The translations under genes and the position numbers were made by a program. Below the pieces are notes generated by a model, which saw only the letters and a program-made list of their open reading frames with translations, ran no database searches and was not told the DNA's origin. From contig NZ_JADHDY010000001.1 of assembly GCF_016820535.1 (NCBI RefSeq), positions 137,221-201,220 of the forward strand: a stretch of DNA of 64,000 nucleotides, in the 5' to 3' direction. Origin of the DNA: Sporosarcina beigongshangi (GTDB lineage Bacteria; Actinomycetota; Actinomycetes; Actinomycetales; Micrococcaceae). This document shows positions 1-9,281 of the stretch, in pieces (the first letter of the stretch is position 1; every line of letters starts with the position of its first letter).

Positions 1-71
1 TCTTTCTGCGCGTGCAAATCGGACGTGGGCCTCTCCAACAACACGGAGAAGACGACCCGTCCACAAGGTTA

Positions 72-449
72 TTACGCCGCTTTGGAATCCTTGAGGAGAT
101 ACTTGGGAACAACCACAGCGCATAGTGCGGTCACTGCCCACACTATGAGGGTTGCCCAGATCCACGTCCAGAAGCCGTGAATTCGAATTCCGCCAAACGG
201 CAGGTTTGCAATGACCAGCGCCAGCCAGGTGGACACCAGGGACGCTGCACCAGCCAGCGCCGGCGTGTACTTGGTCGCAAGTTTCGCAATCAGGCCCACC
301 AGAAGTGATTGCGCAATCGTGAAGACGACAACGGCGGTAATAAAACCACCAATGCCCAAGGAGAATCGGGACAACAGCATGGCGGCCAGAATGATGGCCA
401 CGGCCGAGCTCCCCAGTTGGATGCCAATCTGTATCACTAGTTGTTTCAT
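72..449 (-). CDS. small four-helix membrane protein, holin-superfamily-like
   Basis: A 125-aa protein made almost wholly of four hydrophobic segments, at roughly residues 5-27, 32-55, 62-83 and 93-115, ending in a short Lys-containing tail. The length and four-segment layout resemble the actinobacterial 'phage holin superfamily IV' membrane proteins; this is a resemblance in size and topology, not a function. An AGGA-type ribosome site precedes the ATG. It lies upstream of the tRNA-Leu/fhaA region and has no visible operon partner. No catalytic motif is present. Confidence 0.75.
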   Translation of the reverse strand: MKQLVIQIGIQLGSSAVAIILAAMLLSRFSLGIGGFITAVVVFTIAQSLLVGLIAKLATKYTPALAGAASLVSTWLALVIANLPFGGIRIHGFWTWIWATLIVWAVTALCAVVVPKYLLKDSKAA

Positions 450-921
450 GTCCTGATCCTATGCTCCCCTGCAGCAAGCAGCCAGAGCTCGAAGTTTCGA
501 GTCCGCCGCATACCTATGCGGTCCACACGGCCCACATCTATCCCCCGGCGTCTGTCCCGCACCGTCCGAGCATGAGTCGCGCAGCGTTCCCGCATATAAG
601 GTAAGCAGGCGTCACTCAGTACCACCCAGGTTAATTGGGCCCTAGGACGTAGGCGGCACTCATCCTCGATCGTGGAAACGAGGCCCTCGCCGGCCAGTGG
701 GAGCCAACCACGGAGGACCTGACCGGTACTGCCGGTCACTATGCACAATTGCAGCCATTCCCAACTTCCGGGTCACAGCTCGCCATGAACTCTTGGGCCA
801 TCACAGTCGCCTTCCGCCAAGTGCAATTCACCCACGTATATATGTGGGAGGTGGGCCCACTTTCACCGGCCGCCAACCTCGGTAACGGGGAAACGCTCGA
901 ACTACTGGGTTTCCGGGCAAC
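450..921. other. intergenic stretch without recognised gene
   Basis: Between the holin-like gene and the tRNA-Leu terminator. Reading frames here are short and compositionally unconvincing, with no recognisable domain and no good ribosome site. It presumably carries the promoter of the holin-like gene at its left edge; I could not pin a promoter down. Confidence 0.5.
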
Positions 922-962
922 AAAAAATCCCCGCCAGGAACACTTGGTTCCTGTCGGGGATC
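922..962 (-). terminator. Rho-independent terminator of tRNA-Leu
   Basis: Read on the minus strand, a GC-rich stem (ATCCCCG-A-CAGGAAC pairing with GTTCCTGGCGGGGAT, one mismatch) is followed by a run of six T residues. It begins about 12 bases after the 3' end of tRNA-Leu and is oriented to terminate it. Confidence 0.9.
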
Positions 963-973
963 TTTCAAAAACG

Positions 974-1056
974 TGCGCGAGGGGGGATTTGAACCCCCAC
1001 GCCCTTTCGGACACTGGCACCTGAAGCCAGCGCGTCTGCCGTTCCGCCACTCGCGC
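974..1056 (-). tRNA. tRNA-Leu(CAG)
   Basis: 83-nt cloverleaf on the minus strand. The acceptor stem is GCGCGAG/CTCGCGC with discriminator A. A long variable arm (class II) lies after the anticodon arm, the T-loop reads GTTCAAATC, and the anticodon is CAG. The CCA end is not encoded. A strong terminator follows directly. Confidence 0.95.
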
Positions 1057-1469
1057 GTTTTTTGAATCTGTCTCACTGTTTGGCCAAAGTGATTTCGGCT
1101 TTCAGTGGAACAGCGAGATCAAGCATATAGGACGTTTGCCCGATTTGCCTAAACGAGCCGTTCCACACACACCACCAAGGGATGGATTCCCCCTCCTGAA
1201 GAGCCCTTCAGCCGCTAGAACACAGGGATTTTGCTAGTTTCAAAACTTCTTGAAACTTCCCCTACCAGGGTAGGAAATTTGCCACATTTGCCCGTCTCTA
1301 TGGGTATATTCAAAGACTGCGGCAGTAGTATCAAGCTTGAACATGGTTGTCCGCAGCGCGGATGACCCTCGTGTTGCGCCCGTTCGCGGACTGCGAGACG
1401 ACCATAGATTCACCCGCGTGCGCAGCGACAACGAGAAGCAGCATCAAGAACTTAGGGAGAGGAGAGCGC
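1057..1469. other. leader region of the fhaA-pknB operon
   Basis: 413 bases between tRNA-Leu and fhaA with no convincing gene. It must hold the tRNA-Leu promoter (minus) and the promoter of the seven-gene cell-wall operon (plus). A small palindrome, CTACCAGGGTAG, lies near 1262. A gagaggagag ribosome site sits just before the fhaA ATG at 1470. Confidence 0.5.
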
Positions 1470-2279
1470 ATGGGATTGTTTGACAACGTCGAAAAGGGCA
1501 TTGAAAAGGCAGTGCGTGGTGCCTTCTCACTTGGCTCCAAGACTTTACAGCCGGTGGAGATGGCCAACGCGCTCCGCCGAGAGCTCGACGACAAGGCCAT
1601 GACCCTTGACGCAGGCCGCACTTTGGCACCCAACGTTTTCAACATCGAACTGGGTGACACGGACTTTGAACGCGCCCGCACGTGGGGGGTCACCCTCGCT
1701 GAAGAGTTGTGCGACGTTGTCATCAACCATTCGCGCAGCCAAGGCTACGTCCTTCAGGGTCCTGTTCGCGTGGCCTTCAACCACCGCGAGGAATTGCGGC
1801 CCGGCCAGTTTGAGGTCGTGTCCTCCACCGAACGGGAAAGCTCCACCCCGTCGCAGCCGGCACAGGCGCCGGCCCGGCCCGCCCTGAGGCCCGGTGCGCC
1901 GTCGGCGGCCCCGGCACCTGCACCCGTCTACAAGCGCCAGCCCGCTCCGGCGCCCACCCAACCGGCCGCATCGCAGGGCCAGCCGGTGTTGGACATCGAC
2001 GGGCAGCGCTACTCCCTGAACGCCGCATCGATTGTCCTTGGCCGATCGTCAGAAGCTGACATCCTGATTGACGACACCGGAGTCTCACGCAAGCACCTGG
2101 AAATCCGCACCGTCGGCGGGATGAGCACCGCCGTCGACCTCGGCTCCACAAACGGCAGCTATGTCGACGGACACCGCATCCAAGGCACAGCAGCCCTGCG
2201 GGACGGATCCACCATCACCATGGGACGGACACAGATCACGTTCCGGATGCTGCCTGTACGCGGCGGAGGGCAGCGATGA
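1470..2279 (+). CDS. fhaA: FhaA, DUF3662 and FHA domain protein
   Basis: A phosphothreonine-reading adaptor of 269 aa. The N-terminal part (about 1-115, beginning MGLFDNVEKG) is the DUF3662 domain. A Pro/Ala-rich linker follows, and the C-terminal FHA domain (about 173-262) shows the GRSSEADI, SRKHLEI and STNGSYVDG signature blocks. In mycobacteria the orthologue binds phosphorylated kinases and the MurJ-linked pseudokinase; a pseudokinase gene is also present here at 58.5 kb. The start was placed at 1470 because a strong GAGAGGAGAG site precedes it and the family begins at this residue; the frame is open further upstream. The stop overlaps the fhaB start by four bases (ATGA). Confidence 0.95.
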   Translation: MGLFDNVEKGIEKAVRGAFSLGSKTLQPVEMANALRRELDDKAMTLDAGRTLAPNVFNIELGDTDFERARTWGVTLAEELCDVVINHSRSQGYVLQGPVRVAFNHREELRPGQFEVVSSTERESSTPSQPAQAPARPALRPGAPSAAPAPAPVYKRQPAPAPTQPAASQGQPVLDIDGQRYSLNAASIVLGRSSEADILIDDTGVSRKHLEIRTVGGMSTAVDLGSTNGSYVDGHRIQGTAALRDGSTITMGRTQITFRMLPVRGGGQR

Positions 2280-2761
2280 ACGATCTCAGCCTTGTTGTAA
2301 CTATCCTGCGCTTCGGTTTCCTGGTCCTCATGTGGATCTTGGTGTTTGCCGTGGTTGCCGCCATGCGCCGCGACCTTGTCATTGGGCGCAAGGCAAAGGT
2401 CGGGGCGCCCACAGCCCGCCAGGCACGCAAGCACCCGGAACTGGTTGAGGATGCCCCTTCGGCCAAGCTTCAAGCGCGTGAACTGGTCGTCACGGAAGGC
2501 CCACTGGCGGGAACGACGCTCGAGCTCTCCGGTGTTCCGATCCTGCTGGGTCGCGCCCAGGAGGCCACCCTGGTCCTGGAAGACGACTACGCTTCCGGCC
2601 GGCATGCCCGCCTGTTCCCGCAGGGAACCCGCTGGTTTATTGAAGATTTGGGCTCCACAAATGGAACGTTCCTCGGCGGCAACGCATTGACGCGTGCACT
2701 TCCCGTGGAACTTGGTGTTCCGGTGCGGATCGGCAAAACGGTCATCGAATTGAGGCCGTGA
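2276..2761 (+). CDS. fhaB: FhaB/FipA, membrane-anchored FHA protein
   Basis: 161 aa. One N-terminal transmembrane segment (about 8-28) is followed by a basic linker and a C-terminal FHA domain (about 78-161) with the LLGRAQEATL, SGRHARL and STNGTFLGG blocks that bind phosphothreonine. The family (FipA in mycobacteria) recruits division proteins after kinase phosphorylation. It is translationally coupled to fhaA and lies one base before pstP, so it belongs to the same transcript. Confidence 0.95.
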   Translation: MNDLSLVVTILRFGFLVLMWILVFAVVAAMRRDLVIGRKAKVGAPTARQARKHPELVEDAPSAKLQARELVVTEGPLAGTTLELSGVPILLGRAQEATLVLEDDYASGRHARLFPQGTRWFIEDLGSTNGTFLGGNALTRALPVELGVPVRIGKTVIELRP

Positions 2762-2762
2762 C

Positions 2763-4520
2763 ATGGCCGGTACCCCGCTGCTTCTGCGCTATGCCGCCAG
2801 ATCCCATGTGGGCATGGTCAGGGCAAAAAATGACGATTCGGCCTATGCCGGGCACTTCCTGGCAGTTGTCGCCGACGGCATGGGCGGGCATGCCGGCGGT
2901 GACGTCGCCAGCGCGTCCACCGTCTTGGACCTGATCCATTTGGACCACAACCGCCACGGCGACGACGCCGGAACAAACCTCGCTGATGAAATCCAGAGTG
3001 CCAACTCGCTGTTGTCAGAACTGGTCCACGTCAACCCAAAGCTTGCCGGCATGGGCACCACAGTCACTGCGCTGCTGTTGTCCGGCGAACGCCTGGCCTA
3101 CGCCCACATTGGCGATTCCCGCGCGTACCGGCTCAAGGACGGCGTCTTTGAACAGATAAGCACCGATCACACCTTCGTTCAGCGCATGATCGACGAGGGT
3201 CGCATGACCGAGGCTGAAGCCGAGGTGCACCCCCACAAGAACGTGCTCATGCGCGTCCTTGGCGATGTGGATGCGTCCCCCGAGCTTGACCTGCAGTACT
3301 TTGACGCCACGGCCGGCGAACGCTGGTTGCTGTGCTCCGACGGACTGAACTTCGTCCGGCACGAAATGATCGAAGAAGTCATTCGCAATACCAAGTCGTT
3401 GGCCACCGCCGCGGATACCCTGATCGATCTGACCCTGGCCGCCGGTTCCCCGGACAACGTCACGGTGGTTGTCTTTGACATCGAGGAGGGCGTGGTCGAC
3501 GACGCACCCACCGCCTCTCTGGAAGCCATTGTCACGCCGGCTGCTTTGCCTGTTGGCGAACCCGCAGCAGATTCTGAGAATGAAGCGAACGACGACGGAC
3601 AGTCGGCGCTTGATGCTGCGCCGGTCGCCGCTGTGCCCGCCGAAGGGGACGACGCATCCGACGGTGCCGAAACCCCGGCAATCGAGGGTGCCGAGGCCCC
3701 GGCAGGCGAGGGCGCTGCCACCGAAAGCCCCATGGGCGCGCTGGATGTCAACATCCAGGAGGCAGTCGTTCTCAGGCAGCTTGCCTCCCGAGAGCACGAA
3801 CTGGTCGGAGCTGCCCTGACTGCCAATGCGGAGGGCAAGATTCCGCATCTGGCCCGCAGACCTGTAGCACCGCGCGCCGCAATGGTCCTGACGCATAAAC
3901 CCGACACGAGCCCCACCATTGTCGAAGACGCTGAAGTGTCCCTCCCCCGACTGCGCTACCGTCCGCTGGTGGTGGCCATCGTCGCCGTGCTGACGACACT
4001 TGCCGTTGTGGCTGGCGCGTGGGCCGCCTACGCCTGGACGCAAACGCAGTTCTTTGTTGGCGCTGCCAGCGGCAATGTGGCCATTTATCAGGGTGTCTCA
4101 CAGTCGCTTGGCCCCATCCCGCTCTCCCACCTCTACCGCGAGACCGGCGTTGCCGTGGAATCTCTACCGGAATATTCCCAGCAGCTCGTGGCCAAGACCG
4201 TGCCTGCCGCAACGCTTGGCGACGCCGAGCAGATCATTGTGGATCTGCAGCTGGGCACAGGCACCAGTCTGCCGCCGTGTGACCTTGTCTCCCCGCCTAC
4301 CACGGCGGCCACGGCGAAGCCCACGGCATCCGGCGCGGCCAAGTCCACCGGAACTGCACCTGCAACCCCTACCGCAGCAGCAACCCATGCACCGACTGGT
4401 TCAGTCGCGGCCAACCCGGCCGAGAGCACTGCAGGAACCACTGCCACGTCCAGCAGCACGGCGACGGCAAAACCCTCCCCCATGCCGACGCCGACCTGCA
4501 TTCCCGGAGGTGCAAAGTGA
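2763..4520 (+). CDS. pstP: PstP, PP2C-type Ser/Thr phosphatase
   Basis: 585-aa membrane phosphatase that reverses PknA/PknB phosphorylation. The PP2C domain fills about residues 7-240. It has the metal-binding AVVADGMGGHAGG block (Asp38-Gly39), the GMGTTVTALL and AHIGDSRAYR blocks, and the LLCSDGLN and SPDNVTVVV blocks. After an acidic Ala-rich linker comes one transmembrane helix (about 400-424). An extracytoplasmic tail follows, ending in a Thr/Ala/Pro-rich low-complexity run. Its start is one base after the fhaB stop, and its stop overlaps the rodA GTG. Confidence 0.96.
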   Translation: MAGTPLLLRYAARSHVGMVRAKNDDSAYAGHFLAVVADGMGGHAGGDVASASTVLDLIHLDHNRHGDDAGTNLADEIQSANSLLSELVHVNPKLAGMGTTVTALLLSGERLAYAHIGDSRAYRLKDGVFEQISTDHTFVQRMIDEGRMTEAEAEVHPHKNVLMRVLGDVDASPELDLQYFDATAGERWLLCSDGLNFVRHEMIEEVIRNTKSLATAADTLIDLTLAAGSPDNVTVVVFDIEEGVVDDAPTASLEAIVTPAALPVGEPAADSENEANDDGQSALDAAPVAAVPAEGDDASDGAETPAIEGAEAPAGEGAATESPMGALDVNIQEAVVLRQLASREHELVGAALTANAEGKIPHLARRPVAPRAAMVLTHKPDTSPTIVEDAEVSLPRLRYRPLVVAIVAVLTTLAVVAGAWAAYAWTQTQFFVGAASGNVAIYQGVSQSLGPIPLSHLYRETGVAVESLPEYSQQLVAKTVPAATLGDAEQIIVDLQLGTGTSLPPCDLVSPPTTAATAKPTASGAAKSTGTAPATPTAAATHAPTGSVAANPAESTAGTTATSSSTATAKPSPMPTPTCIPGGAK

Positions 4521-5941
4521 GCCAGCTTCTGACCGTGGCGAAACCGCGGCGCAACACCGAACTGCTCCTGCTCGTGCTGGCCCTGGGCATGTCGGCTCTG
4601 GCCAACGCCCTGGTCAACATGAATCTGGGCCGCACCTTTGACAATGACTACTTCACACAGATCGCGCTCCTGACTGTCCTTGCAGTGGCCTTCCACATAG
4701 TCCTGCGACTCAAAGCCAAATATGCCGATCCCGTCATATTGCCGATTGTTGTCGGCCTAAACGGCCTTGGACTTGCCGTAATCCACCGCCTTGACATCAC
4801 ATCCGGGCTCAGCAAATATGCTCCACAGCAATGGATGTGGACCAGCCTGGCGGTCATATGTGCCATTGCCGTTATATGGCTGCTGCGGGACCATCGCATC
4901 CTGCGCCGCTACACGTATATTTCACTCTTGGCTTCCGTGGTTCTGTTGATTCTTCCAATGGTTCCCGGCATAGGCTGGAGCGCCTACGGCGCCAGCGTCT
5001 GGATCAAGATCGGACCGTTCAGCTTCCAGCCGGGTGAAATTGCCAAGATCACCCTTGCCATATTCTTTGCCGGGTATCTTTCCTCCAACCGCGACCTCAT
5101 CCTGTTGGCAGGCAAAAAGATCGGTCCGTTGCAACTGCCACGAGTGAGGGACCTGGCGCCAATGATTGTGGCCTGGCTGGCCAGCGTCGGTGTGTTGATT
5201 TTCCAACGCGACCTGGGGTCCTCAATCCTCTTTTTCGGTCTGTTCATGGTCATGATCTACGTGGCCACCAGCCGCGTGAGCTGGATTTTCATCGGTTTGG
5301 CGCTCATTGCCGTCGGCGGAGTTGCCGCCTACCAAATTTTCCCTCACGTCGCCCGTCGCATCGATGTGTGGATCAATGCTTTCGACCCTGCCTACATAGG
5401 TGCTGACTTCGGCAGCTTCCAAGTGGTGGAGGGCCTGTTTGGCATGGCCAACGGCGGGCTCATGGGCACAGGCTTCGGCCAGGGTTCTCCGGACAGCCTG
5501 CCTGTGGCAAACAGCGACATGATCATCGCCGTCATCGGTGAGGAGTTGGGGCTCATCGGCCTGTTCGCCGTGCTGTGCCTTTACGCCCTGCTGATTTCCC
5601 GCGGCTTCCGGGCGGCATTGGGAACCAGGGATGCCTTTGGCAAGCTGCTGGCCGTGGGCCTGTCCTTTGCCGTGGCCCTGCAAACCTTCGTCATTATCGG
5701 GGGAGTGACGCGCCTTATCCCGCTGACTGGGCTGACCACACCGTTCCTGTCCGCCGGCGGCTCTTCCCTGCTGGCCAACTGGATCATCGTGGCCTTAATC
5801 CTGAAGATTTCAGATGCCGCGCGCCGTCCCATTGACACGTCCGGCCTTGCCGCCCCGACGGATCCAATTCTTCCCCCAGCCCAGATAAATCCCATCAACA
5901 CCCATGTCGGACCAAGGACACAGGAGGTGCAAGCACCATGA
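4517..5941 (+). CDS. rodA: RodA/FtsW SEDS peptidoglycan glycosyltransferase
   Basis: 474-aa polytopic membrane protein of the SEDS family, which polymerises lipid II into glycan strands together with a class B PBP. About ten hydrophobic segments are visible. The conserved SEDS stretches include FQPGEIAKI, RDLGSS, and the region from GLMGTGFGQG to VIGEELGLIG. The GTG start overlaps the pstP stop (GTGA), and the stop overlaps the pbpA ATG. Pairing with the next gene suggests the elongation SEDS-PBP complex. Confidence 0.96.
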   Translation: MSQLLTVAKPRRNTELLLLVLALGMSALANALVNMNLGRTFDNDYFTQIALLTVLAVAFHIVLRLKAKYADPVILPIVVGLNGLGLAVIHRLDITSGLSKYAPQQWMWTSLAVICAIAVIWLLRDHRILRRYTYISLLASVVLLILPMVPGIGWSAYGASVWIKIGPFSFQPGEIAKITLAIFFAGYLSSNRDLILLAGKKIGPLQLPRVRDLAPMIVAWLASVGVLIFQRDLGSSILFFGLFMVMIYVATSRVSWIFIGLALIAVGGVAAYQIFPHVARRIDVWINAFDPAYIGADFGSFQVVEGLFGMANGGLMGTGFGQGSPDSLPVANSDMIIAVIGEELGLIGLFAVLCLYALLISRGFRAALGTRDAFGKLLAVGLSFAVALQTFVIIGGVTRLIPLTGLTTPFLSAGGSSLLANWIIVALILKISDAARRPIDTSGLAAPTDPILPPAQINPINTHVGPRTQEVQAP

Positions 5942-7392
5942 ACCAAGCCATCCGCAACTCCTGGATAGTGGCCATAGCCCTGTTTGCGCTGCTGTTTGGT
6001 TCTGTTTCCTACGTGCAGTTCTTCGCAGCCGATTCCCTGAACAAGAATCCAAACAACCAGCGCCAGCTTTTGGCCACCTTCTGCAACAGCCGCGGCCCCA
6101 TCCTGGTTGGCGGCCACGCAATTGCAGAATCCGTGCAGACCAACAGCGACTGCAAGTACCAGCGCGTCTACAACGAACCCTATCTGTATGCAGGACTCAC
6201 GGGTTTCTACAGCAAGTTCTCCGGACAGTACGGCATTGAGGCCGCCATGAGCGATGAGCTCACAGGCACCTCCGACGACGCGCTATTTGACCGGATTGCG
6301 CAGGTTTTCACTGGTGCACAGCCCCAGGGCCGTTCCGTTGAACTCACCATTGATCCCGTCATCCAGCAGTTGGCCTACGACATGATCCCGGACAATGTGC
6401 CAGGGTCCATCGTGGTGATGAACCCCAAGACGGGAGCCATCATTGCCATGGTCTCCAAGCCGTCCTACGACACGAACCTGATGGCCACGCATGACAAGGC
6501 CGCCTTTGACGCCTCCATGGCTGAGCTCGTCAGCGTTCCCGGCATCAACCTCTTTGGATCGTCCGCCTACAAGCAGTTGTATTCCCCCGGATCGGTGTTC
6601 AAGATCATCGACACCGCGGCGGCCCTGGAATCCGGGAAGTACAAGAAAGACAGCGTCCTGCCGAACCCCGCCAACCTGGCGTTCCCTGGAATTGAGTACA
6701 CCCTCCCGAACTATGCGTACGGCCAGTGCTACACGCAGGACAAGGCATCGTTTGCCTTTGCATTGGAGAATTCCTGCAACACGCCTTTTGCCAGCATTGC
6801 CCTTGATATCGGACAAGACGCCCTCACCGCCGAGGCCGACAAGTTCGGGTTCAATGACTCGTCACTGAAGTTTCCCGACTCGGTGGTTCCCAGCCGCTTC
6901 CCCGGAAGCACCGGAACCCTGGACGACGCATCACTCGCGCAGAGCGCCATCGGCCAGCGCGATGTCTTGGCGACACCGTTGTCGATCGCCATGATGACGT
7001 CGGCCATTGCCAACGGTGGCAAGCAAATGGCGCCCAACCTCGTCAAGGCCGTCCGCACGCCAGACCTCAAGACCGTTTCATCCCTGGAACCGCAGGTTCT
7101 GAGGCAGTCGACGACACCCGAAATTGCAGCACAGATCACGGAGTGGATGGTTAGTGTGGTCGACAACGGGATTGGCTCCGCAGCCGCCGTGCCAGGCGTT
7201 GAGGTGGCAGGAAAAACAGGAACAGCAGAAATCGGTGACGGTTTGAACAACGCATGGTTTACAGGATTCGCCCCGGCGAACGACCCACAAGTGGTGGTCA
7301 GCATCGTCATGCCGAATGTTGATGTGGCCACAGGAGCAGAATTGACAAGTCCCAATGCAAGCAAACTCTTCAAGGCGGTGTTGAACAAGTGA
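5938..7392 (+). CDS. pbpA: PbpA, class B penicillin-binding protein
   Basis: 484-aa transpeptidase that cross-links peptidoglycan. An N-terminal membrane anchor (about 8-28) leads to the dimerisation region and the transpeptidase domain. Catalytic motifs are SVFK (Ser219-Lys222), SCN (Ser279-Asn281) and KTG (426-428). The length matches the actinobacterial PbpA group rather than the longer FtsI. It is coupled to rodA by ATGA and to pknA by GTGA, consistent with a SEDS/PBP pair controlled by the downstream kinases. Confidence 0.96.
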   Translation: MNQAIRNSWIVAIALFALLFGSVSYVQFFAADSLNKNPNNQRQLLATFCNSRGPILVGGHAIAESVQTNSDCKYQRVYNEPYLYAGLTGFYSKFSGQYGIEAAMSDELTGTSDDALFDRIAQVFTGAQPQGRSVELTIDPVIQQLAYDMIPDNVPGSIVVMNPKTGAIIAMVSKPSYDTNLMATHDKAAFDASMAELVSVPGINLFGSSAYKQLYSPGSVFKIIDTAAALESGKYKKDSVLPNPANLAFPGIEYTLPNYAYGQCYTQDKASFAFALENSCNTPFASIALDIGQDALTAEADKFGFNDSSLKFPDSVVPSRFPGSTGTLDDASLAQSAIGQRDVLATPLSIAMMTSAIANGGKQMAPNLVKAVRTPDLKTVSSLEPQVLRQSTTPEIAAQITEWMVSVVDNGIGSAAAVPGVEVAGKTGTAEIGDGLNNAWFTGFAPANDPQVVVSIVMPNVDVATGAELTSPNASKLFKAVLNK

Positions 7393-9221
7393 GGCCTACA
7401 TCTGGTATCACCTTAGGCGGCAGGTTCCAACTCACTTCACGCATAGCCATCGGTGGCATGGGGGAGGTGTGGAAGGCCCAGGACCTGGTCCTTGGACGCA
7501 TCGTTGCAATCAAGATCCTCAAGGACGAATACACGGGCGACCCCGGATTCCGGGCACGGTTCCGTGCAGAAGCCAAGCACACGGCCCTGCTGAACCACGA
7601 CGGCATTGCCAACGTTTTTGACTACGGCGAGGAGGACGGTTCTGCCTACCTGGTCATGGAGCTGGTTCCCGGGGAGCCCTTGTCCGCGCTGATTGAGCGC
7701 GAACACGTACTTTCCGCGGACTGGACGTTGTCCATGATCGCCCAGACCGCCCGCGCCCTGTCCGTGGCCCACGCCCAGGGCCTGGTCCACCGCGACGTCA
7801 AGCCCGGCAACCTTTTGATCACGCCTGACGGCAAAGTCAAGATCACCGATTTTGGCATTGCCCGCCTCGCCGACCAGGTGCCGCTGACACAGACCGGACA
7901 GGTCATGGGCACGGCCCAGTACCTGGCACCGGAGCAGGCCACGGGACAGATTGCCACCGGGGCAAGCGACATATATTCCCTTGGTGTCATAGGTTATGAA
8001 TGCATCACCGGCCACCGCCCGTTTTCCGGTGAGTCGCAGATCGCCATCGCCCTGGCCCAGGTCAATGATGCACCGCCGCCGCTGCCTGACACACTGCCCA
8101 CGCCGGTGCGGGCGTTGCTGATGTCCATGCTGGCCAAGGATCCGTCCAACCGGCCTGCCAACGCCATGAAGCTGGCCGAGGCCGCCGAGGCCATCCGTGC
8201 CGGTGACATCAAGACCGCGCACGCCGCCGTTCCGGGGATGCTCCTGTTTGAAGCCAGCACCGGCCCCATCACCGCGCCCGTGGACATCAATGCCACGGCC
8301 CCCACCACGGTGGTCGGCAACATCGCCGAACCAAGCACCACGGCACTTCCTGTCGTCGAGGAGTCGCCTTCGGCCGAACAGTACACACCCACGCGTTCGG
8401 AGATGCTGGGTGCCCAGCGGGCTTGGGAAGAGGAGCCCAACGGCGCCGATCTCCTTGAAGACGACGAGGAACCTCCCGTGGAACCCAAGAGGAAGGGGCG
8501 GAGTCCCTGGACCTGGCCCCTCGTGGCCTTGATTGTGCTGCTGGTCTTTGCCCTCGGCGCGCTCCTGCTGCAGTCCTTTGGCGTCTTTGACAGCGGAAAG
8601 CCGGCCCCCTCGGAGACACAGACACAGACACAGGAGGCCCCGCCCACCACGACGGAGGCCCCCACGCCCACCGAGACGACACCGGAACCCACCGAGACCA
8701 CGCCGGAACCGGTGGCCATCAACAACAATGAGTATGCCGGAAGGTCGATTGCCGACGTCACCGCTGACCTCATCGGCAAGGGAATGCTGGTCGACCCTGT
8801 TGACGAGGCGAGCGACACGGCGCCTCCCGGAGTGGTGGTCCGGGTTGAACCGACCGGGCCCCAGCCCGTGGGCAGCACCATTACCGTTTATGTCTCCACC
8901 GGCCCGGATCTCATCACCGTGCCGTCCTTCGCGGGCAAGACCGGCGACCAGTACGACGCCGAACTCGTCGATGCGGGCTTTATCCCCAATCGTGCCGAGG
9001 AACCCTCCGAGACTGTGGAAGCGGGCAAGGTCATTCGTGTCCAGCCCACAGCCGGCGAGAAGGCTGCGCCCGGCTCCGTAGTGCTCTACTTCGTCTCCAG
9101 CGGCCCAGCGCCCGAGCCGACCTCCAGCGCTGAACCGGAGCCGAGCGCCACTCCCACCGCCGAATCCGCACCCAAGGATGTGCCCAGCCAGGGCCCAGCC
9201 AACGATGAGGCAAAACAGTAG
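7389..9221 (+). CDS. pknA: PASTA-containing Ser/Thr kinase (PknA position)
   Basis: 610-aa receptor kinase. The N-terminal Hanks-type domain has a Gly-rich loop (GGMGEVW), catalytic Lys42 in VAIKILK, the HRDVKPGN loop and DFGIAR. A juxtamembrane acidic region leads to one transmembrane helix ([20 protein letters not shown]), a Thr/Pro-rich spacer and two extracytoplasmic PASTA repeats. An Ala/Pro/Ser tail ends the protein. The GTG start overlaps the pbpA stop. Mycobacterial PknA lacks PASTA domains, so this operon carries two PASTA kinases. The symbol is given by position. Confidence 0.93.
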   Translation: MRPTSGITLGGRFQLTSRIAIGGMGEVWKAQDLVLGRIVAIKILKDEYTGDPGFRARFRAEAKHTALLNHDGIANVFDYGEEDGSAYLVMELVPGEPLSALIEREHVLSADWTLSMIAQTARALSVAHAQGLVHRDVKPGNLLITPDGKVKITDFGIARLADQVPLTQTGQVMGTAQYLAPEQATGQIATGASDIYSLGVIGYECITGHRPFSGESQIAIALAQVNDAPPPLPDTLPTPVRALLMSMLAKDPSNRPANAMKLAEAAEAIRAGDIKTAHAAVPGMLLFEASTGPITAPVDINATAPTTVVGNIAEPSTTALPVVEESPSAEQYTPTRSEMLGAQRAWEEEPNGADLLEDDEEPPVEPKRKGRSPWTWPLVALIVLLVFALGALLLQSFGVFDSGKPAPSETQTQTQEAPPTTTEAPTPTETTPEPTETTPEPVAINNNEYAGRSIADVTADLIGKGMLVDPVDEASDTAPPGVVVRVEPTGPQPVGSTITVYVSTGPDLITVPSFAGKTGDQYDAELVDAGFIPNRAEEPSETVEAGKVIRVQPTAGEKAAPGSVVLYFVSSGPAPEPTSSAEPEPSATPTAESAPKDVPSQGPANDEAKQ

Positions 9222-9281
9222 TTCCCTCCATGCAACACCCCGAGCCCATCTCACCCACGATCGAAAGGACAACAGATACTC